Positions 29,187 through 39,540 are shown, counted from the stretch's first letter. The stretch is DNA of 64,000 bases from Candidatus Vondammii sp. HM_W22 (GCF_022530855.2 NZ_CP099567.1:806001-870000), one strand, 5' to 3'. The notes: generated by a model from the letters alone, not told the origin. Numbers and translations: made by a program.

Positions 29187-30182
29187 CTAATCAAATGGTT
29201 TTGGGGGCGGCGTCATAGCTGTAGAAGCTGGTAGAATAGGCATCAAAAATGATGGCTGATCACCCGTAAGTGTCTTCAGAAAAGCGACAATACTTGCATT
29301 CTCTTTCTCGGTGTAATTCTTACCAAGCTGCAATCTGCCCATGATATCCACGGCTTCAGTGAGATTAGCGCCCTCTCCATCATGAAAATAGGGATAGGTC
29401 ATCTCCACATTGCGCAGGGTTGGCACCTTAAACACGAATCTGTCGGCATCTTTTCCGGTTACAGCAGAAAGGCCTACTGCACTGTTGGATGTCTTGTAAG
29501 GCTCAACCACGCCCATTTTCTGGAAAGACGAACCACCTACCGCAGGACCATTGTGGCAGGCAACACAGCCACTTTCTTTAAACAATGTGTAGCCGGCCAA
29601 CTCAGTGGCAGTGATGGCATCCTTATCACCCAAGAGCCACTGGTCGAACCGTGAGTTGGGTGTGACCAGCGTTTTCTCAAATTCGGCGATAGCCTGGGTT
29701 ACCATATCGATGTTAACTTTTTCGCTGCCAAATACCTGTTTGAACTCAGTTACATAGGCGGGGATTGAAGTCAAGACATCAATTGCCAATCCATGGGTGA
29801 ATGCCATCTCACCAGGATTCGCAATGGGGCCTCCGGCCTGTTCTTTCAGGTCTTTTGCCCGGCCATCCCAGAACTGGGCCAGATTCATGCTTGAATTGAG
29901 AACGGTTGGTGAATTGATTGGACCCTGTTGCCACTTGTGCCCAATGGAAGTTTTGAGATTGTCGGTACCCCCCATACTGAGGTTGTGACAAGAGTTGCAG
30001 GAGATAAAGCCCGACTTGGATAGCCGGGGATCAAAATAGAGTTTCTTACCCAGTTCCACTTGAGCAAGATTAATCTCCTTGATTGGAGGGATGGGTTGGA
30101 TTGGCTCACTGGCAAAAACTGCTGCAGAAGAGAGTGATGCAGCAACAAGAACAAACGGAATGACAGATGACATCGGTTTCAT
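29187..30182 (-). CDS. ccp: di-heme cytochrome c peroxidase
   Basis: Periplasmic enzyme reducing H2O2 with electrons from small cytochromes. A signal peptide (PMSSVIPFVLVAASLSSAAVFA) precedes two heme-binding motifs, CNSCH and CVACH, about 150 residues apart, with the MauG/CcpA-type FWDGRAKDLKEQAGGPI and PTLRNVEMTYPYFHDG segments. The mature length fits the family. The frame also opens at GTG 30191, but AGGTGG five bases before ATG 30182 favours MKPMSSV. An FNR-type site lies 130 bp upstream. Confidence 0.93.
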   Translation of the reverse strand: MKPMSSVIPFVLVAASLSSAAVFASEPIQPIPPIKEINLAQVELGKKLYFDPRLSKSGFISCNSCHNLSMGGTDNLKTSIGHKWQQGPINSPTVLNSSMNLAQFWDGRAKDLKEQAGGPIANPGEMAFTHGLAIDVLTSIPAYVTEFKQVFGSEKVNIDMVTQAIAEFEKTLVTPNSRFDQWLLGDKDAITATELAGYTLFKESGCVACHNGPAVGGSSFQKMGVVEPYKTSNSAVGLSAVTGKDADRFVFKVPTLRNVEMTYPYFHDGEGANLTEAVDIMGRLQLGKNYTEKENASIVAFLKTLTGDQPSFLMPILPASTAMTPPPKPFD

Positions 30183-30314
30183 ATTCCCCACCTACCGCTA
30201 TGGAAAAGAGATGCGACCTTGTGTGCAGGGGAAACAACCGGCAAACAAGGGAGGGCTTTGGATAAACCCCTATTACAACAAGGTGAAAGCTAGAATTATA
30301 CTAATTCTATGTCA

Positions 30315-30328
30315 TTGACAATTATCAA
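30315..30328. promoter_or_regulatory. FNR/ANR-like site upstream of ccp
   Basis: TTGACAATTATCAA matches TTGAT-N4-ATCAA in nine of ten positions. Next to it lies an AT-rich palindrome, GATAATAAAATTATTATC (30330-30347), which is one base short of a Fur box. Oxygen-dependent control of ccp is known in relatives; here it is inferred. The site could also serve the divergent exporter gene. Confidence 0.5.
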
Positions 30329-30504
30329 TGATAATAAAATTATTATCCTAATGAGATTGTTCACGAATTTTCAGGGGCGGCGCTGACTTTGTCAGCCCAA
30401 GGTAAAGATCTGGCATTAACTGCAAGTCATGTACAATCAGTGTCAAATCCATAATTCTATAGCTTTTATAATTCTCCACTCACAAACAATTTTTAGATCC
30501 CTGT

Positions 30505-32313
30505 ATGGTACATAATCGTCAAGCCGAGTCTCGCCCCCACACTGACCGCCGGGACTGGCATAATCTGCATAAAATGCTGCCTTATCTTTGGAATTACCGG
30601 GGTCGGGCGCTGTTGGCTCTTGGCTGCCTGGTATTCGCCAAGATGGCCAATGTCGGCATTCCCATGATACTCAAAGAGATTGTCGATCTGCTGGACCGCC
30701 AGGACAGTCTGGAGCTGGTGTTACCGGTTTCACTGTTGTTGGCCTATGGCGTGCTGCGGCTGAGCAGCTCACTGTTCAATGAGCTGCGGGATATCGTCTT
30801 TGCGCGGGTTCGCTATCATGCCATGCGTCGCCTCTCGACCGAGGTCCTGACTCACCTGCATCAGCTCTCACTGCGTTTCCACCTCGAACGCCGGACCGGG
30901 GCGATCAGCAGAGACCTGGAGCGGGGGACCCGCAGCGTCAGCTCGATTCTCAACTATATGGTTTTCAGCATCATTCCGATGCTGGTGGAGTTTACGCTGG
31001 TCGCCGCTATCTTGCTTGTTAACTATGATCTGGTGTTCACACTGATCACTTTTACAACGATTGGGATATTTATTGCCTTTACTTTTGTGGTGACAGAGTG
31101 GCGGATGGATTTCCGCCACACTATGAACCGCCTTGAATCCGAGTCGAATTCCCAGGCCCTGGATAGCCTGATCAACTACGAAACAGTGAAGTACTTCGGC
31201 AATGAGCAGCTGGAGTTGGATCGTTTTGACAATACCCTGAACGGGTGGGAGGAGGCGGCGGTGATGAGCCAGACCTCCATGTCTCTGCTCAACTTTGGCC
31301 AGGGGGCGATTATTGGCCTGGGCGTTACCGTCATTATGTTTTTTGCTACCCAAGGGGTGGTCGATGATTCCATGACCATTGGCGATCTGGTGCTGGTCAA
31401 CGCCTTCCTGTTGCAACTTTTTATTCCGCTCAGCTTCCTTGGCATGGTCTACCGTCAGATCAAATATTCACTGGCGGATATGGATTTGATTTTCAAACTG
31501 ATGGAGCGGTCGCCAGAGATCGTTGATCGCCCGGATGCTTCAGCGTTGCAGCTGAATGGCGGTGAAATACGCTTTGAGTCGGTTAACTTCTCCTATCAGC
31601 CGGATCGGAAGATTTTGCACGGTGTCGATTTCACCATCCGTCCGGGAGAGAAGGTGGCAGTGGTGGGTCATAGTGGCGCCGGTAAATCGACGCTTTCGCG
31701 GCTTCTGTTTCGCTTTTATGATGTCAGCGCGGGGAGACTGCTGATCGATAGCCAGGATATCCGGGATGTGACTCAGGAGAGTCTGCGCGAGGCTATAGGT
31801 ATAGTTCCCCAGGATACCGTGCTGTTCAACGATACTATCTACTACAACCTTGCCTATGGTCGATTGGACGCGACCCGTGAAGAGATCGAGATGGCTGCCG
31901 AGATGGCCCATATCCGTGAGTTCATCGACTCTCTACCCCTGGGGTATGAGACGCTGGTGGGCGAGCGTGGCCTCAAACTCTCGGGTGGCGAGAAGCAGCG
32001 CATTGCCATTGCCCGGGCTATTCTCAAGCGTCCCCGCATTCTGGTATTTGATGAGGCAACTTCGTCACTCGATACCAAGACTGAACAGGCGATTCAGGAG
32101 ACCATGGGCCAGGTGGCCGAGAATCACACCACGCTGGTAATTGCCCACCGCCTCTCAACGGTAGTGGATGCAGATCGTATTCTTGTGATGGAGAAAGGGC
32201 AGATTGTCGAGCAGGGGACCCATCGCCAGCTACTCGATATCGGCGGTATCTACCGCGATATGTGGTTGCTTCAGCAGGAAGAGCGTGATGCTTTGTTGCA
32301 GGAGACAGAGTGA
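30505..32313 (+). CDS. Atm1/HMT1-type ABC exporter (fused permease and ATPase)
   Basis: 602 aa half-transporter of the mitochondrial Atm1 class (exports glutathione persulfide or metal-thiol conjugates). Six membrane segments span about residues 35-310 with the characteristic LRFHLERRTGAISRDLERGT and DSLINYETVKYFGNE stretches. The ATPase has GHSGAGKST (Walker A), LSGGEKQRIAIARAI (signature) and ILVFDEATSSLD (Walker B). No strong ribosome site at ATG 30505, so the true start may be slightly downstream. The stop overlaps the cca start. Confidence 0.92.
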   Translation: MVHNRQAESRPHTDRRDWHNLHKMLPYLWNYRGRALLALGCLVFAKMANVGIPMILKEIVDLLDRQDSLELVLPVSLLLAYGVLRLSSSLFNELRDIVFARVRYHAMRRLSTEVLTHLHQLSLRFHLERRTGAISRDLERGTRSVSSILNYMVFSIIPMLVEFTLVAAILLVNYDLVFTLITFTTIGIFIAFTFVVTEWRMDFRHTMNRLESESNSQALDSLINYETVKYFGNEQLELDRFDNTLNGWEEAAVMSQTSMSLLNFGQGAIIGLGVTVIMFFATQGVVDDSMTIGDLVLVNAFLLQLFIPLSFLGMVYRQIKYSLADMDLIFKLMERSPEIVDRPDASALQLNGGEIRFESVNFSYQPDRKILHGVDFTIRPGEKVAVVGHSGAGKSTLSRLLFRFYDVSAGRLLIDSQDIRDVTQESLREAIGIVPQDTVLFNDTIYYNLAYGRLDATREEIEMAAEMAHIREFIDSLPLGYETLVGERGLKLSGGEKQRIAIARAILKRPRILVFDEATSSLDTKTEQAIQETMGQVAENHTTLVIAHRLSTVVDADRILVMEKGQIVEQGTHRQLLDIGGIYRDMWLLQQEERDALLQETE

Positions 32314-33443
32314 AGATCTACCTGGTCGGCGGCGCGGTCCGTGACGAACTGCTGGATATCCCGGTTAAGGACCGGGACTGGGTTGTCGTCGGGTCGACCG
32401 AAGATGCGATGCTGGAACAAGGTTTTACCCGGGTTGATGCCGATTTTCCGGTGTTCCTGCATCCTGAAACAGGTGAAGAGTACGCCTTGGCCAGAAGAGA
32501 GACTAAGTGTGGACCCGGCTATAAGGGATTCGATATCCATGCAGGGCCGGATGTCACACTGGAACAGGACCTGGAACGGCGGGATCTCACTGTTAATGCG
32601 ATGGCCATGGATGGCGATGGAACGATTGTTGACCCTTTTCATGGCAGGGATGACCTGGATGAAGGTTTTTTACGTCATGTCTCCCCCGCATTTGTTGAAG
32701 ATCCGGTTCGCTTGTTGCGGATTGCCAGGTTTGCCGCAAAACTGGGGCGCTGGGGCTTCCGGGTGGCCCACGGCACTCAGGGTCTGATGAAAAAAATAGC
32801 GTTATCCGATGATCTCAAGGCGCTGAAGCCGGAGCGGCTCTGGCAGGAGATGAAACGGGCTTTGGCGGAAGATCAGCCATGGCAGTTTTTTCAGGTGTTG
32901 CATCGCTGTGGTACTCTTGGTCGGCTGATACCGGAGTTGCTGGAGGCGATGGGTGATCCGTCAGGTCATGGTAAAAACCGGCAGATTCCTGCCATTGACG
33001 CATTGACCCGGGCCGCCGGTGCCACCGCTGATCCCCGCGTTCGCTTTGCCGTACTCTTCTACCATGCCGCAGCTGCTCCAGAGGGTGATGCCGTTGTTCA
33101 GCGACTGAGGGCTGAGCGGGAGTTCTCTGATCCCCTGGCGATGCTGCGTGCTCTGAATAACTGTTACCGGATGCTCCCCGAAGGTGGGGCTGAAGCTATT
33201 TTTGACCTGCTGATAAAAGGACGGGCCTTGCAGCAGTCTGAGCGCTTCTGGCGGTTTATCACCGCTTGCACCGCTGTCTGGCCTGATGAGGCAGATAGGC
33301 TAAAAGTAAAACTGGAGGCGGCACTGCATGCTGCTGCCAGCGTTTCTGCCGCCGACCTTCAGGCTGAGGGGTTGCAAGGGCGGGCGTTTGGCAGTTTACT
33401 GGCGCAGCGAAGGCTGGAGGCGGTGCGGGCGACAGTGACATGA
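32310..33443 (+). CDS. cca: CCA tRNA nucleotidyltransferase
   Basis: Adds or repairs the 3' CCA of tRNAs. 377 aa; the N-terminal nucleotidyltransferase has GGAVRDELL, the metal motif DRDW, then RRDLTVNAMAMD and the neck helix VRLLRIARFAAKLG. A GTG start overlaps the exporter stop (GTGA), giving translational coupling. The C-terminal HD region is shortened compared with E. coli Cca. Confidence 0.95.
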   Translation: MKIYLVGGAVRDELLDIPVKDRDWVVVGSTEDAMLEQGFTRVDADFPVFLHPETGEEYALARRETKCGPGYKGFDIHAGPDVTLEQDLERRDLTVNAMAMDGDGTIVDPFHGRDDLDEGFLRHVSPAFVEDPVRLLRIARFAAKLGRWGFRVAHGTQGLMKKIALSDDLKALKPERLWQEMKRALAEDQPWQFFQVLHRCGTLGRLIPELLEAMGDPSGHGKNRQIPAIDALTRAAGATADPRVRFAVLFYHAAAAPEGDAVVQRLRAEREFSDPLAMLRALNNCYRMLPEGGAEAIFDLLIKGRALQQSERFWRFITACTAVWPDEADRLKVKLEAALHAAASVSAADLQAEGLQGRAFGSLLAQRRLEAVRATVT

Positions 33444-33569
33444 TAGAGTATTCAACGGTGAATGTAACGGTGTAAGTCCTAATTAAAGCTTGTGGATACT
33501 CCATGCCCTCTTGTTAATCTCGGCGAGAAGTTACCTGAATCCCTGCTAACCGTTTGAGCGCAATCAACT

Positions 33570-35216
33570 ATGGCTGTAGCGACCGATGACCATCTGAAGC
33601 GTCCCGAGTATCCAGGCGAAGGCCTGCTGACCTCGCTGATGAACCGCTCTTCAGTACTGCGCATTCTGGTGGCTGGCCGTCTGCTGGTGCCCTTGGGCGC
33701 ATTGGCTGCTTCTCTGGTTATTCATCTGTTTATCTCGATATTGATCTTCTTAGGTGTGGGTGCCGATTATGGCATTGCAGCCCTGGACCTTATGACGGGA
33801 CTTTTCTCCTTTGGTGCCATGCTGGTGGGGGCTGTCCGGTTGCGCACTCAGTTACTCAAGCCATTGGCTCAGCTGGAGAAATCGGTGGCTGACGTCTGTG
33901 AAGGCGAGCCATGGTCTACCTTGCCGATGGATTACGCCGGTGTTTTGGGGCCGGTAACCAGAGACCTGGACAGTCTCAGTGGTGAGTTGATCGATCTGTA
34001 TGAAGATATGGACAACCGGGTTGCAAGGCAGACCAAGCGGCTCTCCCAGCAGACCGTTTCACTGAAGTTTCTTTACGATGTCGCCTCCAGTATCAATAAA
34101 TTTGAAGATGTGGATGAATTGTTGCTGCGTTACCTGCCCGTACTTAAGGAGATCCTCCATGGAAAGGCGGTGACGGTACAACTGACTACCACTGATGGAA
34201 AAATGCGTCTGGTGGGCAGTCTTGGGGCTGATGATATTTTGTTGACCGAGGCGGATCAGTTGCCGATTGCGCTTTGCCAATGCGGCAAGGCGCTCTCCAG
34301 CGGTGAGCTGCTGTGTGAGCACGATGCAAAGGAGTGCTCTGTTCGCAATAAGCGCCGAATGTATGGTCACGATGAGATGGAGGTGGTGAGTATTCCACTG
34401 GAATATCATGGTGACATTCTGGGTATCTACCGTATCTACGTGAAGCTGGACGCCCTAGAAGGGCGTGAAGATCTGCTGGACTTGCTCTCTACCATCGGCA
34501 GTCATCTGGGTATTGCCATTGTCAAGCAGCGTTCCGATGAAGAAGCCCGCTGGCTCTCCATTATCCAGGAGCGTACCGCCCTGGCTCACGAACTGCATGA
34601 CTCCCTGGCCCAGACCCTGGCCAGCCTGCGGTTTCAGGTGCGGATGCTGGATGAGACCCTGGAGCAGGGGCAGGAGGGTGCCCAGGCACGGAGGGAACTC
34701 GAACGTATTGGCAACGGCCTGGATGAGGCCCATGCCGAGTTGAGAGAGCTCCTCAACAGTTTCCGTGCGCCAGTGGATCAGCGAGGCCTTGAACCTGCTT
34801 TGGAAAAGCTGACGGAGCGTTTCCGCCAGGAGACCGATACATCGATCTTTTTTCAGCGGAGTTGCCGCCAGGCGAATCTGGATGCCAGTGAAGAGATGCA
34901 GCTGTTGCGTATTGTTCAGGAGTGTCTGGCCAATATACGCAAACACGCCAAAGCCCATACCGTACGCGTCCTGCTCAACTGTAAGCCAGAAGGAGAGTAT
35001 TTGCTGCTGGTGGAAGATGACGGTGTCGGCTTCGACAATGTTCAGGTTGATGGCCGCCCCGGAGAGCATATCGGACTTTCGATTATGGAAGAGCGAGCAC
35101 GGAGGCTGGGTGCCAATCTGAAGATTGAGAGTGAACCGGGAGAGGGTACGCGGGTGGAGCTGACCTATATTACCGGCACTGTGAATAGTGCTGTTGAAAA
35201 CCCGGAGAGTCACTGA
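33570..35216 (+). CDS. narX: NarX-like nitrate/nitrite sensor histidine kinase without the periplasmic domain
   Basis: 548 aa. Two hydrophobic segments lie next to each other (about residues 30-90), so the periplasmic nitrate-binding loop of NarX is missing or only a few residues long. HAMP and GAF-like regions follow, with the NarX-type Cys cluster (LCQCGKALSSGELLCEHDAK, then CSVRNKRR). The HisKA_3 phosphoacceptor is AHELHDSLAQTL (His about 343), followed by HATPase motifs HAKAHTVRVLL and VEDDGVGFD. The stop overlaps the narL-like ATG (TGATG). Ligand sensing may be cytoplasmic. A later start (ATG 33639) is possible. Confidence 0.85.
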   Translation: MAVATDDHLKRPEYPGEGLLTSLMNRSSVLRILVAGRLLVPLGALAASLVIHLFISILIFLGVGADYGIAALDLMTGLFSFGAMLVGAVRLRTQLLKPLAQLEKSVADVCEGEPWSTLPMDYAGVLGPVTRDLDSLSGELIDLYEDMDNRVARQTKRLSQQTVSLKFLYDVASSINKFEDVDELLLRYLPVLKEILHGKAVTVQLTTTDGKMRLVGSLGADDILLTEADQLPIALCQCGKALSSGELLCEHDAKECSVRNKRRMYGHDEMEVVSIPLEYHGDILGIYRIYVKLDALEGREDLLDLLSTIGSHLGIAIVKQRSDEEARWLSIIQERTALAHELHDSLAQTLASLRFQVRMLDETLEQGQEGAQARRELERIGNGLDEAHAELRELLNSFRAPVDQRGLEPALEKLTERFRQETDTSIFFQRSCRQANLDASEEMQLLRIVQECLANIRKHAKAHTVRVLLNCKPEGEYLLLVEDDGVGFDNVQVDGRPGEHIGLSIMEERARRLGANLKIESEPGEGTRVELTYITGTVNSAVENPESH

Positions 35217-35863
35217 TGCGAATACTGCTGATCGATGATCACGCCCTGTTTCGGGTTGGACTTCAGGAGCTGTTGCAACGACGTGGGATCGATGTCGTTG
35301 CTGCGCTTGGTGATTGCCGGGAGGGGATCGACCTGGCAACGGAGGCAAAGCCGGATGTGGTGTTGCTGGACATGCGCATGCCCGATATGAACGGCATAGA
35401 GGTGCTTCGTGAGCTGAGGAAGCGAGAACTCTTGATGCCTATTGCCATGTTGACCACCAGCCGTGACGAAACAGATGTGATCAACTCCCTGCAAGAGGGA
35501 GCTCAGGGGTATCTGCTGAAAGATATGGAACCGGATGATCTTATCGCTGCATTGGAGAATATTGTCAGTGGCAACGCTGTTGTGGCAAATGAGCTGACCA
35601 GTGTTTTAGCCAAGGCGGTGAAGGGCGAATTCCATGAGTCATCCGCCCAGGCGGCGTTTGCCAACCTGACCCCCCGTGAGCGGGAGATCCTCTGTCATCT
35701 GGCGGATGGCCAGAGCAACAAGGTGATCGCCAGAAACCTGGGTATTTCCGACGGCACGGTGAAACTCCACGTCAAGGCGATCCTGCGAAAGCTCGATGTC
35801 CACTCCAGAGTGGAAGCGGCAGTGATCGCCGTTGAGCAGAGCCTCTGTCCGCGTGATGGCTGA
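35216..35863 (+). CDS. narL: NarL-family response regulator
   Basis: 215 aa: receiver with DDHALFRVG and phospho-acceptor DVVLLDMRMPDMNG (Asp about 52), linker, then a LuxR-type helix-turn-helix (LTPREREILCHLADGQSNKV, GTVKLHVKAILRKL). Cognate partner of the preceding kinase by overlap and family. Confidence 0.93.
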   Translation: MRILLIDDHALFRVGLQELLQRRGIDVVAALGDCREGIDLATEAKPDVVLLDMRMPDMNGIEVLRELRKRELLMPIAMLTTSRDETDVINSLQEGAQGYLLKDMEPDDLIAALENIVSGNAVVANELTSVLAKAVKGEFHESSAQAAFANLTPREREILCHLADGQSNKVIARNLGISDGTVKLHVKAILRKLDVHSRVEAAVIAVEQSLCPRDG

Positions 35864-35914
35864 AGTTGGTCTCTTCCTTCTTGCGTGCTCATGCGCCCCT
35901 TTTTTTAACGGGTG

Positions 35915-37042
35915 CTACCTATACTGCCGCAGATACCACCACTCGAAATACCGCTTCAGCCAGTGAAAGGCGCGCATCTGGGGCAGCACGATATTGTGTT
36001 TCAAGGTGCGCACCACCAGACTGCCGGTAGTCTGGCTGTCAACGATGCAGATCAATTCGACCTTGAAGGTTTCCGAGGGTGCTTCGCCGTTTAATTCCGC
36101 AACAAGATTGGCTGCCGCCGCCGCGGCTTGCAGGTCGGCCATATGCGCCTGCTTCGGCATCCAATCCGGGCCGGGGAAGCTGCCTGAGTCTCCGGCGACA
36201 TAAACGCCCTTCATACCTTCGACACGGCAAAATTTATCTGCCCGGATCAGGCCGCCTTCAGAACGGGGGAGGTCAGTGTTATCAAACCACTTGTTGCCTG
36301 TCATACCCGGCATAAAGAGGATCAGGTGGGCATCAAATTCACCGCCTTCGGTGATGATTTTGCTCTCGGTGAACCCTTTGATCTTGTTTCCCAGGTGAGT
36401 ATCTATATCCCTTTTTTTCATCTCGTTGAGCAGGCCTTTTACCGCCCTGGGCCCCAATCGGTTGCCGGGACTAGGGGCCGGGGTGAAGAACACCAACCTG
36501 AAGTTGTCACGTTTACCATCGAGACGCAGTTTACGGTCGATGCCAAAGAGAAATTCGAACATCGGGCCACCACGCATGGCGGATGGCTCCTTGGGGTTTC
36601 CGGAGAAGCCGACGGCAATGGTGCCACTTTCCAGCTGATTCAGCCGGTCACGGATTTTTACCGCTGCCGGAATGCCTTCGCAGGGGGTAATGGTATGCTC
36701 TATGCCCGGCAGTTTTTTGATGAACTGTCCGCCAGAACAGATGATCAGTCCGTCATTGGTTATTTCACCGTTATCGGTGAGCAGGGTGCGTCCATTGTCT
36801 TTGAGACCCGTGGCAGAACCCTTGTGATATTGCACCTTCATGCGCTGGAAAAAGTTGTCCAGTGAGATTAGCAGGTCTTCCGGCTGGCGCAGGCCGGACG
36901 GAATCCAGATGGTCCCCGGCAGATAGGTGAATTCAGGTCTTGGTGCCACCAGGGTGATTTCCATCCCGGGATCTGCTGCACGCAGTTTTTGCACGGCAGT
37001 CAAGGCTGCAAAACCAGCACCGACAATTGTTACTCTATTCAT
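35915..37042 (-). CDS. sqr: sulfide:quinone oxidoreductase (SQR-family flavoprotein)
   Basis: Peripheral membrane FAD enzyme oxidising sulfide with reduction of quinone. Start ATG 37042 (AGGA seven bases upstream) gives NRVTIVGAGFAALTAVQKLR, the FAD dinucleotide fold. Further marks are TYLPGTIWIPSG, LIICSGGQFIKKLPG, ITPCEGIPAAVKI, KGVYVAGDSGSF and the C-terminal amphipathic RAFHWLKRYFEWWYLR. Cys residues in TPCEG and ELICIVD could be the two persulfide-carrying cysteines. The exact SQR type is not settled. Convergent with the narL-like gene. Confidence 0.9.
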   Translation of the reverse strand: MNRVTIVGAGFAALTAVQKLRAADPGMEITLVAPRPEFTYLPGTIWIPSGLRQPEDLLISLDNFFQRMKVQYHKGSATGLKDNGRTLLTDNGEITNDGLIICSGGQFIKKLPGIEHTITPCEGIPAAVKIRDRLNQLESGTIAVGFSGNPKEPSAMRGGPMFEFLFGIDRKLRLDGKRDNFRLVFFTPAPSPGNRLGPRAVKGLLNEMKKRDIDTHLGNKIKGFTESKIITEGGEFDAHLILFMPGMTGNKWFDNTDLPRSEGGLIRADKFCRVEGMKGVYVAGDSGSFPGPDWMPKQAHMADLQAAAAAANLVAELNGEAPSETFKVELICIVDSQTTGSLVVRTLKHNIVLPQMRAFHWLKRYFEWWYLRQYR

Positions 37043-37179
37043 TTCATTCCTCACCATATTCTTGTTATTGACCGGTCTGTGCCGGATGTTGTTTTCTGGC
37101 ATAGATCATATAGCAGGCGCTACAGCTATACGAATCCATATCTGAGGAAATTACCGTTCATCAGCTATAACTATGCACT

Positions 37180-38398
37180 ATGACAATCTCAGTTTTTGAT
37201 CTCTTTACCATCGGTATAGGACCTTCCAGTTCACACATGGTGGGCCCCATGCGGGCAGCACGGCGATTTGTTGAAACCCCGGGCAGAGAGGGGCTGGCTC
37301 CCCCGGGAGGAACAGATTCATATCGAGCTTTTGGCTCTTTGAGGGCGACGGGGAAGGGTCATGGCAGTGATAAGGCGATTTTACTGGGGCTTGAGGGAGC
37401 AACACCGGAGTTAGTGGATATAGAGGCTATTGAACAATGCCTCGTGACGATTCGCTGTAACTAGAAAATCATGCTGTTGGGTGATCGACCGATCAATTTT
37501 GATGAGTCCACTCAACTGCTGTTGCATAAGCGAAAAGCTCTCCCGGGACATGCCCATGGCATGGTTTTTACCGCTGATGACGGGAGGGAAATGAACTCTG
37601 CAGCCGGGTTTACTATTCTGTTGGGGGCGGTGCCGTGATGGCGTCATCAGAGCGTCAGGATGATGTGTTGGTGGCGTTGGCCTACCCCTGTAATAGTGGA
37701 GATGGGATCCATCGCCGGTTACTGGGGATGCGTGACTGCGTGGAACGCGGTTGCAGAACCGAAGGCATACTGCCCGGTGGCATGAAAGTAAAGCGCAGGG
37801 CGGGGGCCATTCTATCGAAGGCTGGTTGCCGAATCCCCTGGTAGCTTGGTCCCATTGGGCACCATGGGCTAGGTCAACCTGTTCGCGCTGGCAGTGAATG
37901 AGGGAAATGCGGCCGGTGGACGGGTGGTGATGGCGCCGACGAATGGCGCGGCGGGGATGATGAAGCTGTGGTGCGCTTTCTGCTGCCGGCGGGTGCTATT
38001 GGCATACTCTACAAAATGAACGCCTCCATATCGGGGGCGGAAGTGGGCTGTCAGGGGGAGGTGGGGGCTGCCTGTTCTATGGTTGCCGGGGCATTGACCG
38101 AAGTACAGGATGGGACGCCGGAGCAGGTAGAGAATGCCGCCGAAATAGGTATGGAGCGCAATCTTTGGCTCACTTGCGATCCGGTTGGCGGATTGGTTCA
38201 GATTCCCTGTATCGAACGCAATACCATGGGTGCCGTAAAAGCGATCAATGCCTCCAGGCTGGCTCTGCGGAGGGATGGCCAACACTACGTCTCACTGGAT
38301 AAGGTGATCAAGATCATGCGCGAGACCGGTAGAGATATGAAGACCAAATATAAAGAGACGGCCGGGGTGGTCTGGCCGTTAACGTCACTGAATGCTGA
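37180..38398 (+). pseudogene. sdaA: L-serine dehydratase (single-chain SdaA type), broken
   Basis: Starts TISVFDLFTIGIGPSSSHMV with the expected glutamate-family N-terminus and runs 94 codons. It is then scattered over frames: [56 protein letters not shown], then [20 protein letters not shown] with Fe-S cysteines, [20 protein letters not shown] and a final GLAVNVTEC before TGA 38396. Several shifts and stops. Confidence 0.9.
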
Positions 38399-38610
38399 GT
38401 GGTTTGCACTTTTTTCTTCTTGTCATCACGCTCAACTTGGAAGCACGTCCTTATTTCGTATGGGTCGCCGAGCGTTAAAATCCGCTAAAAGGCGATTAAT
38501 ATTGCCTTGTATACACTGATATCAGTCACCATATCCTCCCAATGGGATGAATCCTTGTTTTATCCCCGATATGATAGGCATCCCTGAGCCTTTTAGCAGC
38601 TGAATCCGAA

Positions 38611-39540
38611 ATGACCGCACTCTCCATAAAAAACCTGAAAAAGGTCTATAAAAATGGCTTTGAAGCCCTAAAAGGTATTGATCTTGAAGTGGAGAGAGGA
38701 GACTTCTTTGCCCTGCTGGGACCGAATGGTGCCGGTAAATCCACCGCTATCGGCATTATCAGTTCCCTGGTAACCAAGAGTGCCGGCACGGTCAAGGTTT
38801 TCGGCCATGATCTGGACGCTGACCCGGAAGGTGTAAAATCCTGCATTGGCCTTGTTCCCCAGGAGTTTAACTTTAACCAGTGGGATCCGGTGGCAGAGGT
38901 TGTGGTCAATCAGGCTGGATATTATGGCATTGCCCGCAAAGAGGCATGGCGGCGGGCGGAAGAGAGCCTGCGGCAACTGGATCTTTGGGACAACCGTAAC
39001 CTGATGTCGCGAAACCTCTCCGGTGGCATGAAGCGGCGGCTGATGATTGCAAGGGCACTGGTTCATCGCCCTGAGCTGCTGATTCTGGATGAGCCAACAG
39101 CAGGAGTGGATATTGAGATTCGCCGTTCGATGTGGGAGTTCATGAGGGAGCTGAATCGTCAGGGTACGACGATTATTCTGACCACCCACTATCTCGAAGA
39201 GGCCGAAAGCCTCTGTCGCAATATCGCCATTATCAACCAGGGAAAGATTGTTGAGCATAGCCGGATGGACGCACTGCTCAATCAATTGCACAATCAAACC
39301 ATTGTGCTCAATCTGAAACAATCATTGGATACATTGCCGGAACTGGACGGCTATGGTTTGACGCAACCGGATGGAAATATTCTTGAAGTCGAGATTGGCC
39401 GGGGTCAGAGTATCAATGAGATGTTTCAGCTTCTTTCACAGCAAGGCATCGAAGTAACCAGCATGCGCAACAAGCAGAACCGTCTGGAGCAGCTGTTCAT
39501 CAATATGCTAAAGAATAGCCGCAATGGGGGTGTCCAGTGA
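38611..39540 (+). CDS. yadG: ABC transporter ATP-binding protein (YadG type)
   Basis: 309 aa with GPNGAGKST (Walker A, about residue 38), LSGGMKRRLMIARAL and LLILDEPTAGVD, plus the C-terminal extension of ABC-2-type ATPases. The stop overlaps the GTG start of the permease gene. Substrate unknown. The 210 bp between sdaA and this gene hold no other gene. Confidence 0.9.
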   Translation: MTALSIKNLKKVYKNGFEALKGIDLEVERGDFFALLGPNGAGKSTAIGIISSLVTKSAGTVKVFGHDLDADPEGVKSCIGLVPQEFNFNQWDPVAEVVVNQAGYYGIARKEAWRRAEESLRQLDLWDNRNLMSRNLSGGMKRRLMIARALVHRPELLILDEPTAGVDIEIRRSMWEFMRELNRQGTTIILTTHYLEEAESLCRNIAIINQGKIVEHSRMDALLNQLHNQTIVLNLKQSLDTLPELDGYGLTQPDGNILEVEIGRGQSINEMFQLLSQQGIEVTSMRNKQNRLEQLFINMLKNSRNGGVQ

